From: Ulota crispa
Taxonomy: Eukaryota > Streptophyta > Bryopsida > Orthotrichales > Orthotrichaceae
Length of the DNA stretch: 64,000 nt
Direction of reading: 5' to 3'
Assembly (NCBI GenBank): GCA_963920765.1
Contig: OY987246.1
Span: 20,479,428-20,543,427, forward strand
Positions within the stretch are counted from its first letter, which is position 1. Each line of letters begins with the position of its first letter. The translations under genes and the position numbers were made by a program. Below are positions 25,053 to 37,613 of this stretch, piece after piece. The notes beneath the pieces are model-generated. The model did not search any database. It worked only from the letters and a program-made list of their open reading frames with translations, and had not been told where the DNA came from.

Positions 25053-27173
25053 GGTATCTTACTTGAAAAGTAAGTGAGTGCTATGAGAGAAAACCTCTTA
25101 CAGCGGAATTGCTTGTTTATTTCTTGGCTTTAAGTTGAAGGGGAGAACAATCAAGCTTTGTAGCATGCTAGGGAGGATCTCTTGACACCAAGCTAGTTGT
25201 GTACAAGCAGAGCCTCTTCTAGTACAAATGTTTATTCAAGTTTCCATTTCAAAGTGTACAAGAGGGGTTTCAAACTTTGGAGAAAATGGGACTTTGTTGA
25301 GGCATCTTTGTGGGAAAAAGGAAAGTTTTTGCATACAAAAATATCACTTTCAAACAAACCAGAAAGTTTTGTGCACCTAGAGAAGTGCAAAATAGTACAA
25401 GCATAGGCACAGAGTGGACTCTCTTGCATGATAAATCAAAAAATACAACACATAATTAAAATTCAAAAATCAACTTTGAAGTTGTCATGAGAAATCCAAA
25501 AATCCTCTTTTATGAAAAGTGCCGAAAAGAACACCATGCCAAGGAGGGAATCAAATTTTGCAAGCAAATCACATGAGGTTTGAGTTCTCCTCATAGGCTA
25601 GCCTAAGATTTTTCTTGCACTCAAAGATTCCTCCAATACTTCAAAGGTGTATCTTAGACGTTTTTAGGACATTGCACCCATTCCAACTTCAAAGCTTCAT
25701 AACTAAGTTAGTAAGATTTGAAGACTTTTCAATCATAGTCAATTAGATGTGCGTTTTATTTAAATTTTTGAGAAATTTGATTGAAACATCTTTTTTGCAA
25801 TATAAAGCATCATTGCTTAAACCCCATTGGTTAGCGCTTAGAAGGACACTTTATGCACACCCCACTTGCACACCCCCAATGTAAAGTAGAAGAGCATGCT
25901 TTTGAATCCAATACCCCATTCACTAAGCTCCATACTAGCACATTCACATGCAACTAATTGTGCTTTGGGGCCGTAGCCACATAGGTCAAAACAACAGGTT
26001 TAAAATGGATGAAGAAGTAACTTGTATTTTGGAAAAATTGGGAGACACTCACTTTTTAGGATTCATCTATTGTTTTACTAAAGATAACCTCTTCACTGTT
26101 CAAGGGCAAGAAATTGGAGATGTTGATTTGTGAACTCTCAAAATGTTGCTTCTAAACAAATTAAAAAAGTGGGCATAAAAATCAATAAATCAACTTTTAC
26201 ACAAAGAAGAAAATGCAGCTATCTATTTTTTAACAAAACGTTTCTTTATTTTGGTGTGGCATGGCCTTGAGAGAGAGAACAAAGGCAAAGTTAGAGCTCC
26301 TATACAAGAAGCGTTCTTCAAAAAGTGGTCACCTCACTTTTTTACCCAAAACAATGGTGTGTATCATTACATTTTGCCAATCAAATTCAAGAACTTTACA
26401 TACTAAACTACCTATGACTGGTCTAGGGACTTGACCCCAGTGTACGGGAAGAGCCGGAAAAACAATAGAAAGTCAGTTAAATGAAATGTGCAAAAAATAA
26501 TTGAAATATAAATCAAATAGTAAAAAAAAACGAAATTTTTGGAAGTTTTCTAATTTTAGTGTCAGCATATAAAGAATAGCCAATGCATCTACTGAAAAAT
26601 AAGATGAAAATAAGAAATGTAGATTTTTTGCGTAAAGATATATTCACACTTGGTATTAGGAGGGGTATTAGCAATATGAATTTAGTCTTAAAAAACACCC
26701 AAATGCATCTAAATTTCCTTCACGATTACCACTATTAACATCAAGTGCAAATGTACCTTAAGAAGCTCAAAATCTCCCAACACACTTCATGACTCTTCTA
26801 GCCCACATCGGTCTTCACATATGCCAGGTCACACATGCCCAAAACCGGCAGTTTGAAACGGATGAAGAAGTAGCTTGTATTTTTGGAAAATTGGGAGACA
26901 ATCACTTTCCCAAGTTTTCATCTATTGTTCACCTAAAGATAATCTCTCTGCCATTCTAGGACAGGATCAAGGTTTGAGATGTTAGTTTGTGAACTCTCAA
27001 AACTAGCAGTTTTGAATAGACCAAAAAAGTGGCCCCTAGAAAATCAAAGAATCTACTTTTTCACAAACATGTAAAATCAGCCACTTGTTTTTTACAAACT
27101 GCTGGTTTGAAACACCAATTTTGGCCTGTGTGGCCCAGCCAAGAGAGGGAGAAGTGGAGAATAGAGGACAGTC
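25053..27173. other. Intergenic; partial duplication near 25970-26280 and 26860-27110
   Basis: AACAGGTTTAAAATGGATGAAGAAGTA..GGGAGACACTCACTTT is echoed at 26850 onward, followed in both by AAAGATAA..CTC, a long partial direct repeat. 15430-15600 carries a shorter relative (AAATAACCTCTTCACCATTC). No coding signal. Confidence 0.5.
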
Positions 27174-27504
27174 TAAAGTAGGAGGCTCGCACTCCATTAG
27201 GGCATTAAAGCCGCTCACCTCCCCAAATGAACTTTGTCAATACATGTTCCTATTCATAACATTTCAATAGTGTACAAAATAAGTACATTTGAGGAGGTGG
27301 GCGATTTTAGAGCCCTATGACCTTTCCACTTCAAAATTTCATAACTACTTCCATAAAATTCCAGAAAATATGAAAAAACTTGAGTTAGATACCAATTCCT
27401 CTTGTCTTTCAAGTAAAACTTACTGAAAACTATTCCAAGAAGTTCTACCTCCACAAAATTCAGTTTCAGCCCTTAGATGGTCGGTTTACGAGCCTCCTAC
27501 CTTA
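27174..27504. mobile_element. GGTAGGAGGCTC MITE copy 3 (inverted)
   Basis: TAAAGTAGGAGGCTCGCA to ACGAGCCTCCTACCTTA, 331 bp, same orientation as copy 2. Confidence 0.82.
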
Positions 27505-30023
27505 GATGTTCAAGAGGTGATGACTGATGAGTAATGAGTTCAAAAGATCAGTGTGTGGCACATGGGGTGGAATCTAGACATTTGAAGCTACTGTAGACGG
27601 CCACTTGGTCAACTGGAATCCCAAATCTGGAATTGATGTCGGAGTGGTAGTTCAAACACTGCAGTCAATTATGTTTGCCGTTTTTTTATTGTTTTTTATT
27701 AGAATTTTTAAGGGACGAGCGCACAAAATTGCAGTTGCCGCTAAGTTAGTCGGTTAGTTTGAACTTTGAATTGTCAAGGGGAAAGGATATAATCGTCAAC
27801 TAGCTCCATTGTTCACTCCGTACTTGAATAGTGGATGATAAATGGAGGTTGTTGTCATCCACTCGGAGACGTCACCTTGCTCCATATTTCACTCCAAAGT
27901 GGATTTTCACTCCAAAGTGAAGTAACGGATGATACATGGTTGAGTGTTGTCATCCACTTGCTCCATATTTCACTCCAAAGTAGAGTAATGGATGAGAAAC
28001 GGTGATTGATGTCTTCTTCTTGAAGACGTCACCTTTGTGAAATACATGATTGAGACCACTATTTTTTTCTTGGTAGGCGTCTATTTTGTTGTTTTATTTG
28101 TTTACAAATTTAGGTACCCATTGTATCAACGGAGGCAACAATATTTTTTCAAAGTAAAATTTTAGTGTAAACTATTTTATGCATGTATCCTTTTTTCCCC
28201 TATTGGTCCTCCGCTACAAGGACTTAGTGTAAACCACTTTACGCTTGTATTCTTCTTCTCTACTTATTTGTGACTAAAAATATTCAATATAAATCACTTT
28301 ATACATGTACCCTTCTCTCATGTGCCGTTTCACCAAACATTAACAACATGTCACACTCATAATTGCACCACAACACTCTCTCAGCCACAACACTCTCTCA
28401 GCCAATCATAGTGCAGATGTATTCTTTTATATATATAAGATTTACTTTTTGTGTTTTTCTTCCTCTTTTTCATTTTCTTTTGGAATCGTACGTCGGAGTA
28501 AGATGATATTTGTATGGTATGGATATGATACATAGCGCGTGCCCGCAAAGCGCCCCTTGTTTGGGGTTATGTTAAATTGCAGAAATTTAGTGTTTATATT
28601 AAAGGGTTTCGAAGTTATGACATGAAAGTTGTTGTATCCAGCAAATTATATGAAATAAAACCTACGCCTTATCAGATGAAAAAAATGGCTCGGTAATTTG
28701 GCTTTCAAGGACGTAATCTTATTGCCTGTTTATAAGTGAAGAAATCTATTAGCCAAAACTTGTGAGCAAAAACTTGTGAGGAAATTGCTACTTGCTAGCC
28801 AACAACGTCTTTGAGGGTGAGGAACCCTAAATACGCATAAGTATGACAGCACATTATTGTCCTAAGGCCCTAATCTAAAATAAGTCGTGAGAATTCAATT
28901 CCACAACAAACTTTGATTTATTGAGACAAAGTTTTGTAATTTTGAAACTCCAGTAACCTTGTAGCTTAGTTGTAAACTATCATAACAAACTTTTCAAACT
29001 CTATTTTATGAATACTTGCAGGTAAATGCCTCTAGGTTGGTTTGACAGACATTTAAAAAGAGTTTTTCAGAATTTACCATCTAAACAATTTCAAATAGTC
29101 ATGTATAACATCTTTTTTCAGTGCATACTTCAAAATAGTTAAAAGGAAATTTACGTCGTAGCACATCTTAGTTTCATCCAATCCTATGGTGTTTTACGGG
29201 TAAAACTCCCTGAATTTAATGATTAAAAAAATAAATTAAAAAAGTAATAGCAACGAGGCTCAAATGACAAACTAAACGCCCTTTTAATGTTGTGTAAAGG
29301 GGAGATTGGTCACAGAAGCGTTTCCAAGCAATTGGGGTCCCTTTGTACTTGTGAGGCATTAACTTACTAAAGGAACTACCGGTAGCATTTATGAAGGACA
29401 AAGGGCATGCTAATGGTCGGTTGTTGCATCAGTGTCTCCTCACTCCTCATTCTCAACCCTCAGTTTCTGGAACTCTACTTCAACCAACCAGGTAACTTAC
29501 TTTCAAATGGTACCTTGCAATAGTCTTCACAGAAGTTTTTCAAATTAATCTATAAGTGCTTTACTTTCAAATTTATAAAAAAATGCAATTTGTAAAACAT
29601 TTACAATGCTAACGCTACCTTTCCCACAATTAGAAAAGAAAAGATGGTGTTAGGGCACCAAATTACAATGTTAGAACTTAATACATTAGCACCTTATTTT
29701 CTACTAGGGTATCAATACAAGTTGAAAGAATATTTTGGTATGCACATGTTGTTTGATGTTACAAGAAGTGTCGTTTACTCATCACTAGTTTGAAGCTTAT
29801 ATGGACATGGGGCACCTAGTTCTAACATTTTAGCTTGGTGTTGAGCACCATAATAGTGCATTTCACAATTGAAATTATAGGTCGTTTTATTTTGCAATGC
29901 CTATGGTTGAAAATTCTTTCTTAGTTTTGATTTGGAGGTACTTTTGTTTCTTTTGGAAGTTAACTCACATTTGATGGGGTGTGTCTAAATCAACCTTTGT
30001 CCAAACAAAAAAAATTCTTGCTC
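27505..30023. other. Intergenic without genes
   Basis: Repeated CTCCATATTTCACTCCAAAG at about 27881 and 27962 in a locally duplicated ATCCACT.GGAGACGTCACC sequence, then the repeat block at 28160. The remainder is AT-rich and unassigned. Confidence 0.5.
28160..28403. repeat. Three ~65-bp imperfect repeats and a 17-bp doublet
   Basis: AGTGTAAAC.A.TTTA.GC.TGTAT recurs at about 28162, 28227 and 28290 in degenerate form. CCACAACACTCTCTCAG is doubled at 28369-28402. A TATATATAAG lies at 28431-28440. This may be old promoter-like or long-terminal-repeat sequence; no partner repeat was found. Confidence 0.5.
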
Positions 30024-30540
30024 TTAACCCCTAAAATTTCTTTGTTACATGCTCAAATGGCTTGAAAATCACCTCTCCAAATAAAACAATTAGTGAGTCA
30101 AATTTTTGATTTTTTTTCAAGAATTTAACTGTAAGATCTATTTTGCCACTTACTAATTTACACCCTCTCAAAATTTCAGACTTTGTAAGAGCATATTTCA
30201 TAGATAATAACACCTAAAGTAGGATCAAAACTTTTTTTTGAAGCTTCTCTAAAATATCGATTTTTATTTTGGTCATCCAAAATGATATCTTCCACTTTAT
30301 GAATTTCTTGTGCAATTTGAGTTTCTTGTAGAGCATGAAGTTGGCTATATGCCTCACAAATTTTATGATCATTTAATGCTTAAAATATAGTGAAAATTTT
30401 TTGGAAGCAAGGAACTACATTGTTGAAATTGTCATTACACCAAAAATACTTCATTGAAGAGATTTTTATAGCAATAAATCTCAATCACGTAGTCTGTACG
30501 GTATAAACTTAGAACATCATGTAGAATACTTGCTTGTGGG
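30024..30540 (+). mobile_element. Family M-like element, right end lost
   Basis: Starts TTAACCCCTAAAATTTC like 21478 and keeps the box (TTAACTGTAAGATCT, about 30124) at the usual distance, but no matching right end with GGGGTTAA is found before the AT microsatellite at 30781. The end coordinate is approximate. Confidence 0.6.
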
Positions 30541-30777
30541 GTGCACTCTTCGTTTGTTTTTTATACACATGCAATCAAAATCTTTGACCTCTATCTTATA
30601 TTGTAAATCAATTAAATAGTTTGAAAGTTTTATAATGTATTTTTCTATATTGAAAGCTTACATTGTGAATTATTGCAATTTTATTTATTATAAATAATAT
30701 CTTGAAATTATTGAAAGAAAATTAATATACTGTATAGGTAGAAAAAAAATTGACGTGCTATTTTATATGGTAAATTT

Positions 30778-30780
<3 letters not shown>

Positions 30781-30866
<86 letters not shown>

Positions 30867-30873
30867 GTATATA
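30781..30873. repeat. (AT)n microsatellite
   Basis: An uninterrupted AT run to about 30852, then AT with scattered G. The 107-codon minus-strand frame here is Ile-Tyr low-complexity and not a gene. Confidence 0.95.
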
Positions 30874-31761
30874 TAAATGTATAAATTGCCAATAAATAAA
30901 GGCTTGGTTATAGTTTTTGTACATTGAAGTTTTAATGCAATGGTCATTCAAATGCAATTTGATAAATATTTGAAGTGAAAACTCAACAGTTTTAGTGCAA
31001 TCTTCAATTGCTCGTTTGGATGTCTTGTGAATTTTATTTGAATCCAATTTTTTTGCATAAAAGATGTAAAAATTTTGAGAGGACATCTAAAAATTTGGAG
31101 CTAAATCAAAATTTATTAAAAAGTAAACAGGGGTGGAAAATTTACTTGATTGCACGCGGTTTTCGAAGAATGCATTGACTATGGGGCGCTTGTGACAAGT
31201 GCCAAAGATAGGGAGCAATGAAGCCAAAACTTTAAATAAAACCATGAATTATTGTAGCATACAAAGAGTTGCATGCCCTTCCACTTAGGGTTTTTTTTTT
31301 TGGGTTTTTGACCAATGCCTATGTGGCATTATTTGAAAATTGTATGTAGCTTGTGGGCTTCATCCCTATTTTAGTTGGAGTTGAAGGTGGCCCCTATGCA
31401 TGGAGGGCATAAAGAATTCATTGGCCTTTTTTTGAAAATACTCAAATAACCATTGGCATTATTTAATTATTGCATGGAATTGGACTAGACAATACCTCAA
31501 ATAATTTTAAAATGATGGCATCAAATATCAATTTCATGAGAATTCTATGGAAGCTTAGGTTGTAATGTAATTTCCATTATTGCAAATTGGCATTTTTTGA
31601 AAAAAATTCCCCCATTTATTTCTATAGGCTTGAAGCTCACCATTTTTTTGAGGCAATTGGGCCTTAAATTGCCCCCCAAAAAAACACTGGCCCAACCTTT
31701 GCTTACTTCATTGTTTATCACATTAATCATTGACAAAAATCACTATAATCTTGGTAAATAT

Positions 31762-33641
31762 TTAACCCTTAACCCCTAAAGGACCAACTGTCCCCTCGGG
31801 GGACAGTTGGGATTTTGGGGATGTACTTACAACTAAACTACTTTGTATGATTTTTTGAAACTTTTATGGAAGATGAGTAATTCAAAAACCTATGTGGGCA
31901 TCTAATTTTTTCTTCATTCTGACATTTATTGAAGAAGTTATGCATGAATTTCTGAAAAATAGTGGAGATCGGGCAACCAATTTTTTTTCTAAAAATAAAA
32001 GTTTCAAAATAGAAATTTTCAAAATAGAAATTTGAAATTGGTTCTTTAGATTTATACACATGTGGGGAGCTTTGAATCATTCAATTTCAATTTATGAGTG
32101 AAAAGTTTTAGTTTGCGGGTAGGTACGGAACTCCCATACCTCCATTCCTTTTGCCTTTGGTGCTTTACTTTTTTGTGCTCTTTGTGAATTTGTTTTTTGA
32201 CTTTTTTTTTTCCTTGTTGTAGTAGACTGAGATTCCTTGGTTTCCACCATTTGGATCAAAGTAATTCACATTTCACAATTTTACATACATCCTCCAATTT
32301 TGCCTAGTGTACATGCAAATTTCATGACCTTACGGCGTTGCAAGATTTTACAAATATGATTCACACCTTCAATTCATTTGAAAATTCTCCCACACTTACC
32401 TAACTTGGTCTTCTATATGGGAAAAATAAACCTCACATTTGAGTAAAGCATTTTTATTTATTTAGAGGCAATCAAAGGCTTCTGAAATTTTTGGGCAGCA
32501 AGGAAAAAAACTTTTTTTTCACTTCAAAAGTCAATATCTCACTCCTCTACATCTAGAATGAGCTGATTTTTTCCCCTTAAATACCTCCCATATTCTAGGG
32601 CAAGATCTTATGGTTGGATTTCCAAAAATAATTTTTTTTCCTACCTTTGTACTCATTCCCCCAAAAGTGACAATTTTCAGTAACTTTCACTGAAAAAAGG
32701 GCTTGGTCCTTTAGGGGTTAAAGCCATGTTGTCCCTCAAGGGACAAATGGAATTTTGGGCAAGTACCTACGGTCTCTATTTTTGTTTTTATTTTTTGAAA
32801 CTTCATTTGAAAATAGAAAATCACATCAGCTTTTGGGGAGTATACATTTTATTCCAATATATGCCCAGAAGCAAAAGTTACGCCTAGGTAAGCAAAAATT
32901 TATGGAGATCAAACAATAGAATTATTTTTATAGAAACTTGATTTTATTTCTTTAATTTTTTCTTCTCATAGGTTATAACTTTGTCTACATCTGAAGCTTT
33001 GATTCATTCCATTAGGACTATTTATGAGAAAGCTATGGATAATCTTATTTTTTGAGCAATTCAAGCATCTTCTTGAAAAAATAACTTAAAAACTTCATTT
33101 TTGAAAGCAAGATTAACATCTTTTCAAAAAAAATTGTTGAAAAGGGTGATGTAAATTTTCTAGAACAATCTCACCGTTGGGATTATCGCGTTACAATTCC
33201 ATTGCAAGGTTATCAACAATTTAAGTATTTGTTCAATCTCATACCTTCTTCTACATAATATTTTTTTTAAGAATAAAGATTAAGTATTTTTTGTTTTGAT
33301 TTTTTTCCAAAGATTCTCAACTCAATTTTCTACCATAAAAAAATAAACATCAAAACTATGTGGTGCAAAAATTTTAAGTAAAAAAAGTTCAAAGTCAAAT
33401 AACCTAGTCATGCAAGGTGCAACAAAGTTTGTTTTTTACACTTTAAACGCAAATATCTTGCAATTTGTGCTATCAAAGTTTTTGAATTTTTTTTTTCCAT
33501 ATTCTCATATTAGTCTAGTACAAGATCCTACAATTAAATATTCAAAAAGACCAATTTTCAAACTTCTTTACTCTTAGCAATAGAAATGGCAATTTTGAAT
33601 GTCATTTGACAGAAGAAAGGGCCCAAGACTTTAGGGGTTAA
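31762..33641 (-). mobile_element. Family E copy 3, interrupted by a family A element
   Basis: Begins TTAACCC, then the nested element 31769-32721, then continues AGCCATGTTGTCCCTCAAGG. Joined across the insertion the end would be of the TTAACCCTTAAAG type. The rest is the reverse complement of the 18058-18985 family, ending GACTTTAGGGGTTAA. The box lies about 100 bp from the right end (33520-33540). Confidence 0.8.
31769..32721 (-). mobile_element. Family A copy 3, nested in the end of a family E element
   Basis: 953 bp bounded by TTAA; starts TTAACCCCTAAAGGACC and ends GGTCCTTTAGGGGTTAA. It has a strong hairpin just inside the left end (CCAACTGTCCCC..GGGGACAGTTGG, 31784-31810) and the box near 32601-32621. 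Confidence 0.86.
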
Positions 33642-33699
33642 ATAGTGTGAAATGTCAAGAAATTAGTATGGGGCAACCTAAATGCACTATTTGCTATAT

Positions 33700-34583
33700 A
33701 GTACCCTAAAGAAAGAGTACATAACACCTTTTATGGCATCCAAAGAAGTATGTATAACTATGTATAACAAAGAATATAACTCACATTTCATTCTCACATT
33801 TTTTATATGAGATCCTCATGCAATCTTGATTAAGCATATCAAATTTTAGTTACTAAAACCCAAAATCCTATTTTTGGTAAATGATTTTGTGTAAAATCAT
33901 TGTTTTACAAGAAAGTTGATTAATAAATAGTGGTGATGAATTTTTAAGATTTGATTGCATGGATATGTAGGAGACATTCATATGCACATCTTCCTTTCAA
34001 ACAAACATTTCCAAAAAAATTCAATATTCCTTCTATACAGATTTTAATGTCAGATTGATTATGACCAAATTTAATAAAATACATATTTCTTCATGGAAAT
34101 TAGTTTTTGGCAAAAAAAACATATCATCATGTTTAAAGGTACAAACTTAATCATAAGGTACGAGTCAAATAACAAAAACTAATTTCCATGAAGAAATATG
34201 TATTTCACTAAATTTGGTCATAATCACTTGACATTAAAATTTGTACAAAAGGAATATTGAATTTTTTTGGAAATGTTTGTTTGAAAGGAAGATGTGCGTA
34301 TGAATGTCTCCTACATATCCATGCAATCAAATCTCAAAAATTCATCACCACTATTTATTAATCAACTTTCTTGTAGAACCATAATTTTTACACAAAACCA
34401 TTTACCAAAAATAGGATTTTGAGTTTCAGTAACTAAAATTTGATATGCTTGATCAAGATTGCATGAGGATCTCATATAAAAAATGTGAGAATGAAATGTG
34501 AGTTATATTCTTTGTTGTACATAGTTATACATACTTCTTTGGATGCCATAAAAGGGTGTTATGTACTCTTTCTTTTGGGTACT
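33700..34583. mobile_element. 884-bp foldback element with ~400-bp arms
   Basis: Ends AGTACCCTAAAGAAAGAGTA and, inverted, AGTACCCAAAAGAAAGAGTA. The arms (about 33700-34110 and 34170-34583) are inverted copies with few differences, separated by a ~60-bp loop. A transcript would form a long hairpin RNA. It lies between two TA-flanked F elements. Confidence 0.85.
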
Positions 34584-34586
34584 GTA

Positions 34587-34895
34587 CATTGAATATTGCA
34601 TTTAGGTTGCCCCACACTAATTACCTGACATTCTACACTATTTAATCATTTATTGCTACTACAATATTCTTCATCAATCATTATTGCTATAAACTGATTT
34701 TAAAAGATTTAGCAACAACAGAAAAATTCTAAAAATTTAAAACAACAAAATAACTGCTTCCAAATTGCAAACCATGTGAAATTCAAGTTTTTAAAGAATT
34801 GCATGCACTTCCACTTGACCAAGTGATGAATCATGAGGTAATTTTCTAGGGTAAGGCAATCTAATTCTCCAGGCAACCTAAATGCAATATTCAGC
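34587..34895. mobile_element. TA-flanked MITE family F copy 4
   Basis: Starts TACATTGAATATTGCATTTA directly after the foldback at 33700-34583 and ends near AACCTAAATGCAATATTCAG; interior as other F copies. Confidence 0.7.
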
Positions 34896-35366
34896 TTAGT
34901 GAATCCATGGTTTTGCAAATTAAAGTAGTTTTCAAGTTTCTCACAAGTTTTCAGGCTTTGGCATTCACAAAGGTCCAAACCCATTGGACCACCCAGTCCA
35001 TCATTTGCTTGAAAGAAGCCCACATGCGCAGGTGGGGTCCAATCATGCCCCCTTTGATTGTCATAAAAGGGTGCAACCTGGGCAGGGCTCTTTGCCTTTT
35101 CAACTTCAGCTTTTCACCACAAAAATGCACTGGGCTTTTGTCATGGGGCTGTTCATAAAGTATTAAGTAGACATACATTTTGCACTTGCCCATGTGCATA
35201 TATAAAAACATTATATGAAAGCACGGTTATAGGGACACGAACAAGGACACCACCCCTATTTGCCAACAACAAACAGTTAATTTGAATCAATGGGGACTGT
35301 TATGTATATGAGATCTCTATTGTAGATGATGCTTTAGAACAATATACATATCTCTGTATATTATAC
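34896..35366. other. Short GC-richer segment, no gene recognised
   Basis: Frames of 60-104 codons overlap on both strands at 34709-35211 and none shows a known motif. Confidence 0.45.
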
Positions 35367-35586
35367 AAAATATTTCATTTAGGTTACTTTGACAATTACG
35401 TTGTCTTATCCTAAAATGTTATCTCATGATTCATCACTTGGCTACTTGGAGACACATACAACTCAATAGATATTTGAATTTTACATGATTTACAACTTAA
35501 ACTTTGTTATTTTATTTCTTTGGAACTTAGTTTGTTGTTGCTAGGCCTTTTGAAAATTGGTTATTATTGTAATTTTTGATTAACAT

Positions 35587-35620
<34 letters not shown>
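35367..35620. mobile_element. Family F copy 5, right end replaced by TA microsatellite
   Basis: ATACAAAATATTTCATTTAG start, then the inverted F interior (TTGGCTACTTGGAGACACA). The expected far end is lost in a (TA)n tract at about 35591-35620. Confidence 0.65.
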
Positions 35621-35632
<12 letters not shown>

Positions 35633-35937
35633 ATCTAAACAATCTTACAAACAATCTTACATTCTGACCTTAAATAAAGATACCCGGGTTGAAGAATATT
35701 GCAAATTCAAACATGTAATGGAATTCAAATTTCAAATTCTCTCTTCAAGACACTTACATTCATTGGTAGCCCTGACCCAGTGCCTTGAAATTTGTGGTTC
35801 ATTACTTTTCAAATCAGGAGTTTTCTATTTATTTGTTTTTTTATAAAGCCATGCGTTTTTCCAATGTCAGATCACGAGGACATGCAATTGAATACAATTT
35901 AAAGTTGCTGATATGTTGGACATTATAAACATACATG

Positions 35938-37298
35938 TTATCCCTTAAAGGCCCAAGTGGTCCCCCAAGTGGTCCCTCGGGGGCCACGTGGGCTTTTGGG
36001 CATGTACTTACTGCTAAACTACTTTGTGTGATATTTTGAATCTTTTGTGGAAGATGGAAAATTCAAAGATCTACGCTTGCATTTAATTTTTTCTTCATTC
36101 TGATATTTATTGAAGAAGTTTAATATGAATTTTTGGAAAATAGGGGAGGTTGAGTAGCCCAAAAACTTTTGCAAGAATTGCATTTAAAAAAAAGAAGAAG
36201 TATGAAATAGGTTCTTTAGACTTACATGTAGTTTACCCTATTATCACTTTGCTCCTATGATCACTTTTCTATCTTTGAAAATTCATATCTTTTAGAGTTA
36301 GTTTCAAATCCAAATTTACAAGTATTGCAAGAAAGGCCTTAAAGTCCTTTACTAATTGTGAAATTTTTGTTCCATTTGACCAAAATTTGCAAAAGATATA
36401 GCAAACTAGCTATGAAGACCTTAGTTAGATATACAATTTATTGCCCCCGTACCTTAGCTAAAGCAATATCAGTTACAAAATATAAAAAATAAATGAAAAT
36501 TGTCAACTAAGTGAGCACTTATGGATGACCATAGAGGTCAAGGAAAGGAAGAAGAAGTTCAAAAATGAAAATGATAAAATATTTTCATATATGACAATGA
36601 AAATCTCTAAGGAAGTGGTAAGGAAGTGATAATAGGGCAATTTCAAATTTGAGTTGAACCTTGACCTTACCTCATTGTAACCTTGATAACTATTTCATAC
36701 TCCACTCATTTAGGAATTCAGAACTTGATACAAAACCTTAACTTGATTATCTTTTAGATGAGACCATAACCATGTCATTTGACATATTATAACTATTTTT
36801 TTATTGATTTTTTGTCTAAGGCCCAATGATAATAGGGTAAACTACCTATATATATGTGGAGGGCTTTGAATCATTCAATTTTGATAGATGAGATGAAAGT
36901 TATGAGAAGTTTTAGTCTGCAGGTAGGTAAGGTTTCAAAACCTTACCTACCCGCAAACTAAAACTTCTCATAACTTTCATTTTTATTTATCAAAATTGAA
37001 TGATTCAAAGCCCTCCACATATATATAAGTCTAAAGAGTCTATTTCATACTTTTATTTTAAAAAAATGCAAATTTTGCAAAAAAATTTGGGCTGCTCGGC
37101 CACCCTTGTTTTCCATAAATTCATTTTAAACTTCTTCAATAAACATTGGAATGAAGAAAAAATTAAACGCTTGCGTAGATCTTTGAATTTCCATCTTCCC
37201 CAAAAATTTCAAAACATCAATCAAAGTAGTTTAGCCGTAAGTACATGCCCGAAACCCCACTTGACCCCCGAGGGACCACTTGGGCCTTTAGGGGTTAA
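35938..37298. mobile_element. Foldback TTAA element of family A with a nested element
   Basis: Both ends are the hairpin end of family A (TTATCCCTTAAAGGCCC on the left, GGGCCTTTAGGGGTTAA on the right). The two arms meet at a palindrome near 36946 (AGGTAAGGTTT..AAACCTTACCT). Removing the nested element 36231-36842 leaves a near-symmetric ~750-bp inverted repeat. The box end of family A is absent. Confidence 0.82.
36231..36842. mobile_element. 612-bp TA-flanked element with GTTTACCCTATTATCA ends
   Basis: Inverted ends GTTTACCCTATTATCA / TGATAATAGGGTAAAC, with TA immediately outside each end. It sits within the left arm of the foldback element, whose sequence resumes afterwards. Confidence 0.78.
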
Positions 37299-37613
37299 TT
37301 GGTTTCTATTCATGGTGTTCCCATTACCAATTCGAGTATTACATTGAGAATTGCCAAAGGCATAAGAAAGAATTGAAATCGTTGTTTCCACCAATTACCC
37401 ATTTTTATCTTTTGTGCCTTTTGAACACTGTTGGATTCTATCAAATTCTAGCAAAACAATGTCTAATACTCAAAACAATGTCTAATACTCAAAACAAACC
37501 TTATCAATGTTTTTCCTTTTTTTTGAAAATACATCAGCATTAGCTGGATTTGAATTGGATGCTTTCCATTCCTTGAGATTGGGTAAGAGATAGAAAAAAT
37601 TTGATGTTAAATA

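Noticed and set aside
30763..31086. 107-codon minus-strand frame
   Set aside because: Half of it is Ile-Tyr repeats from the AT microsatellite.
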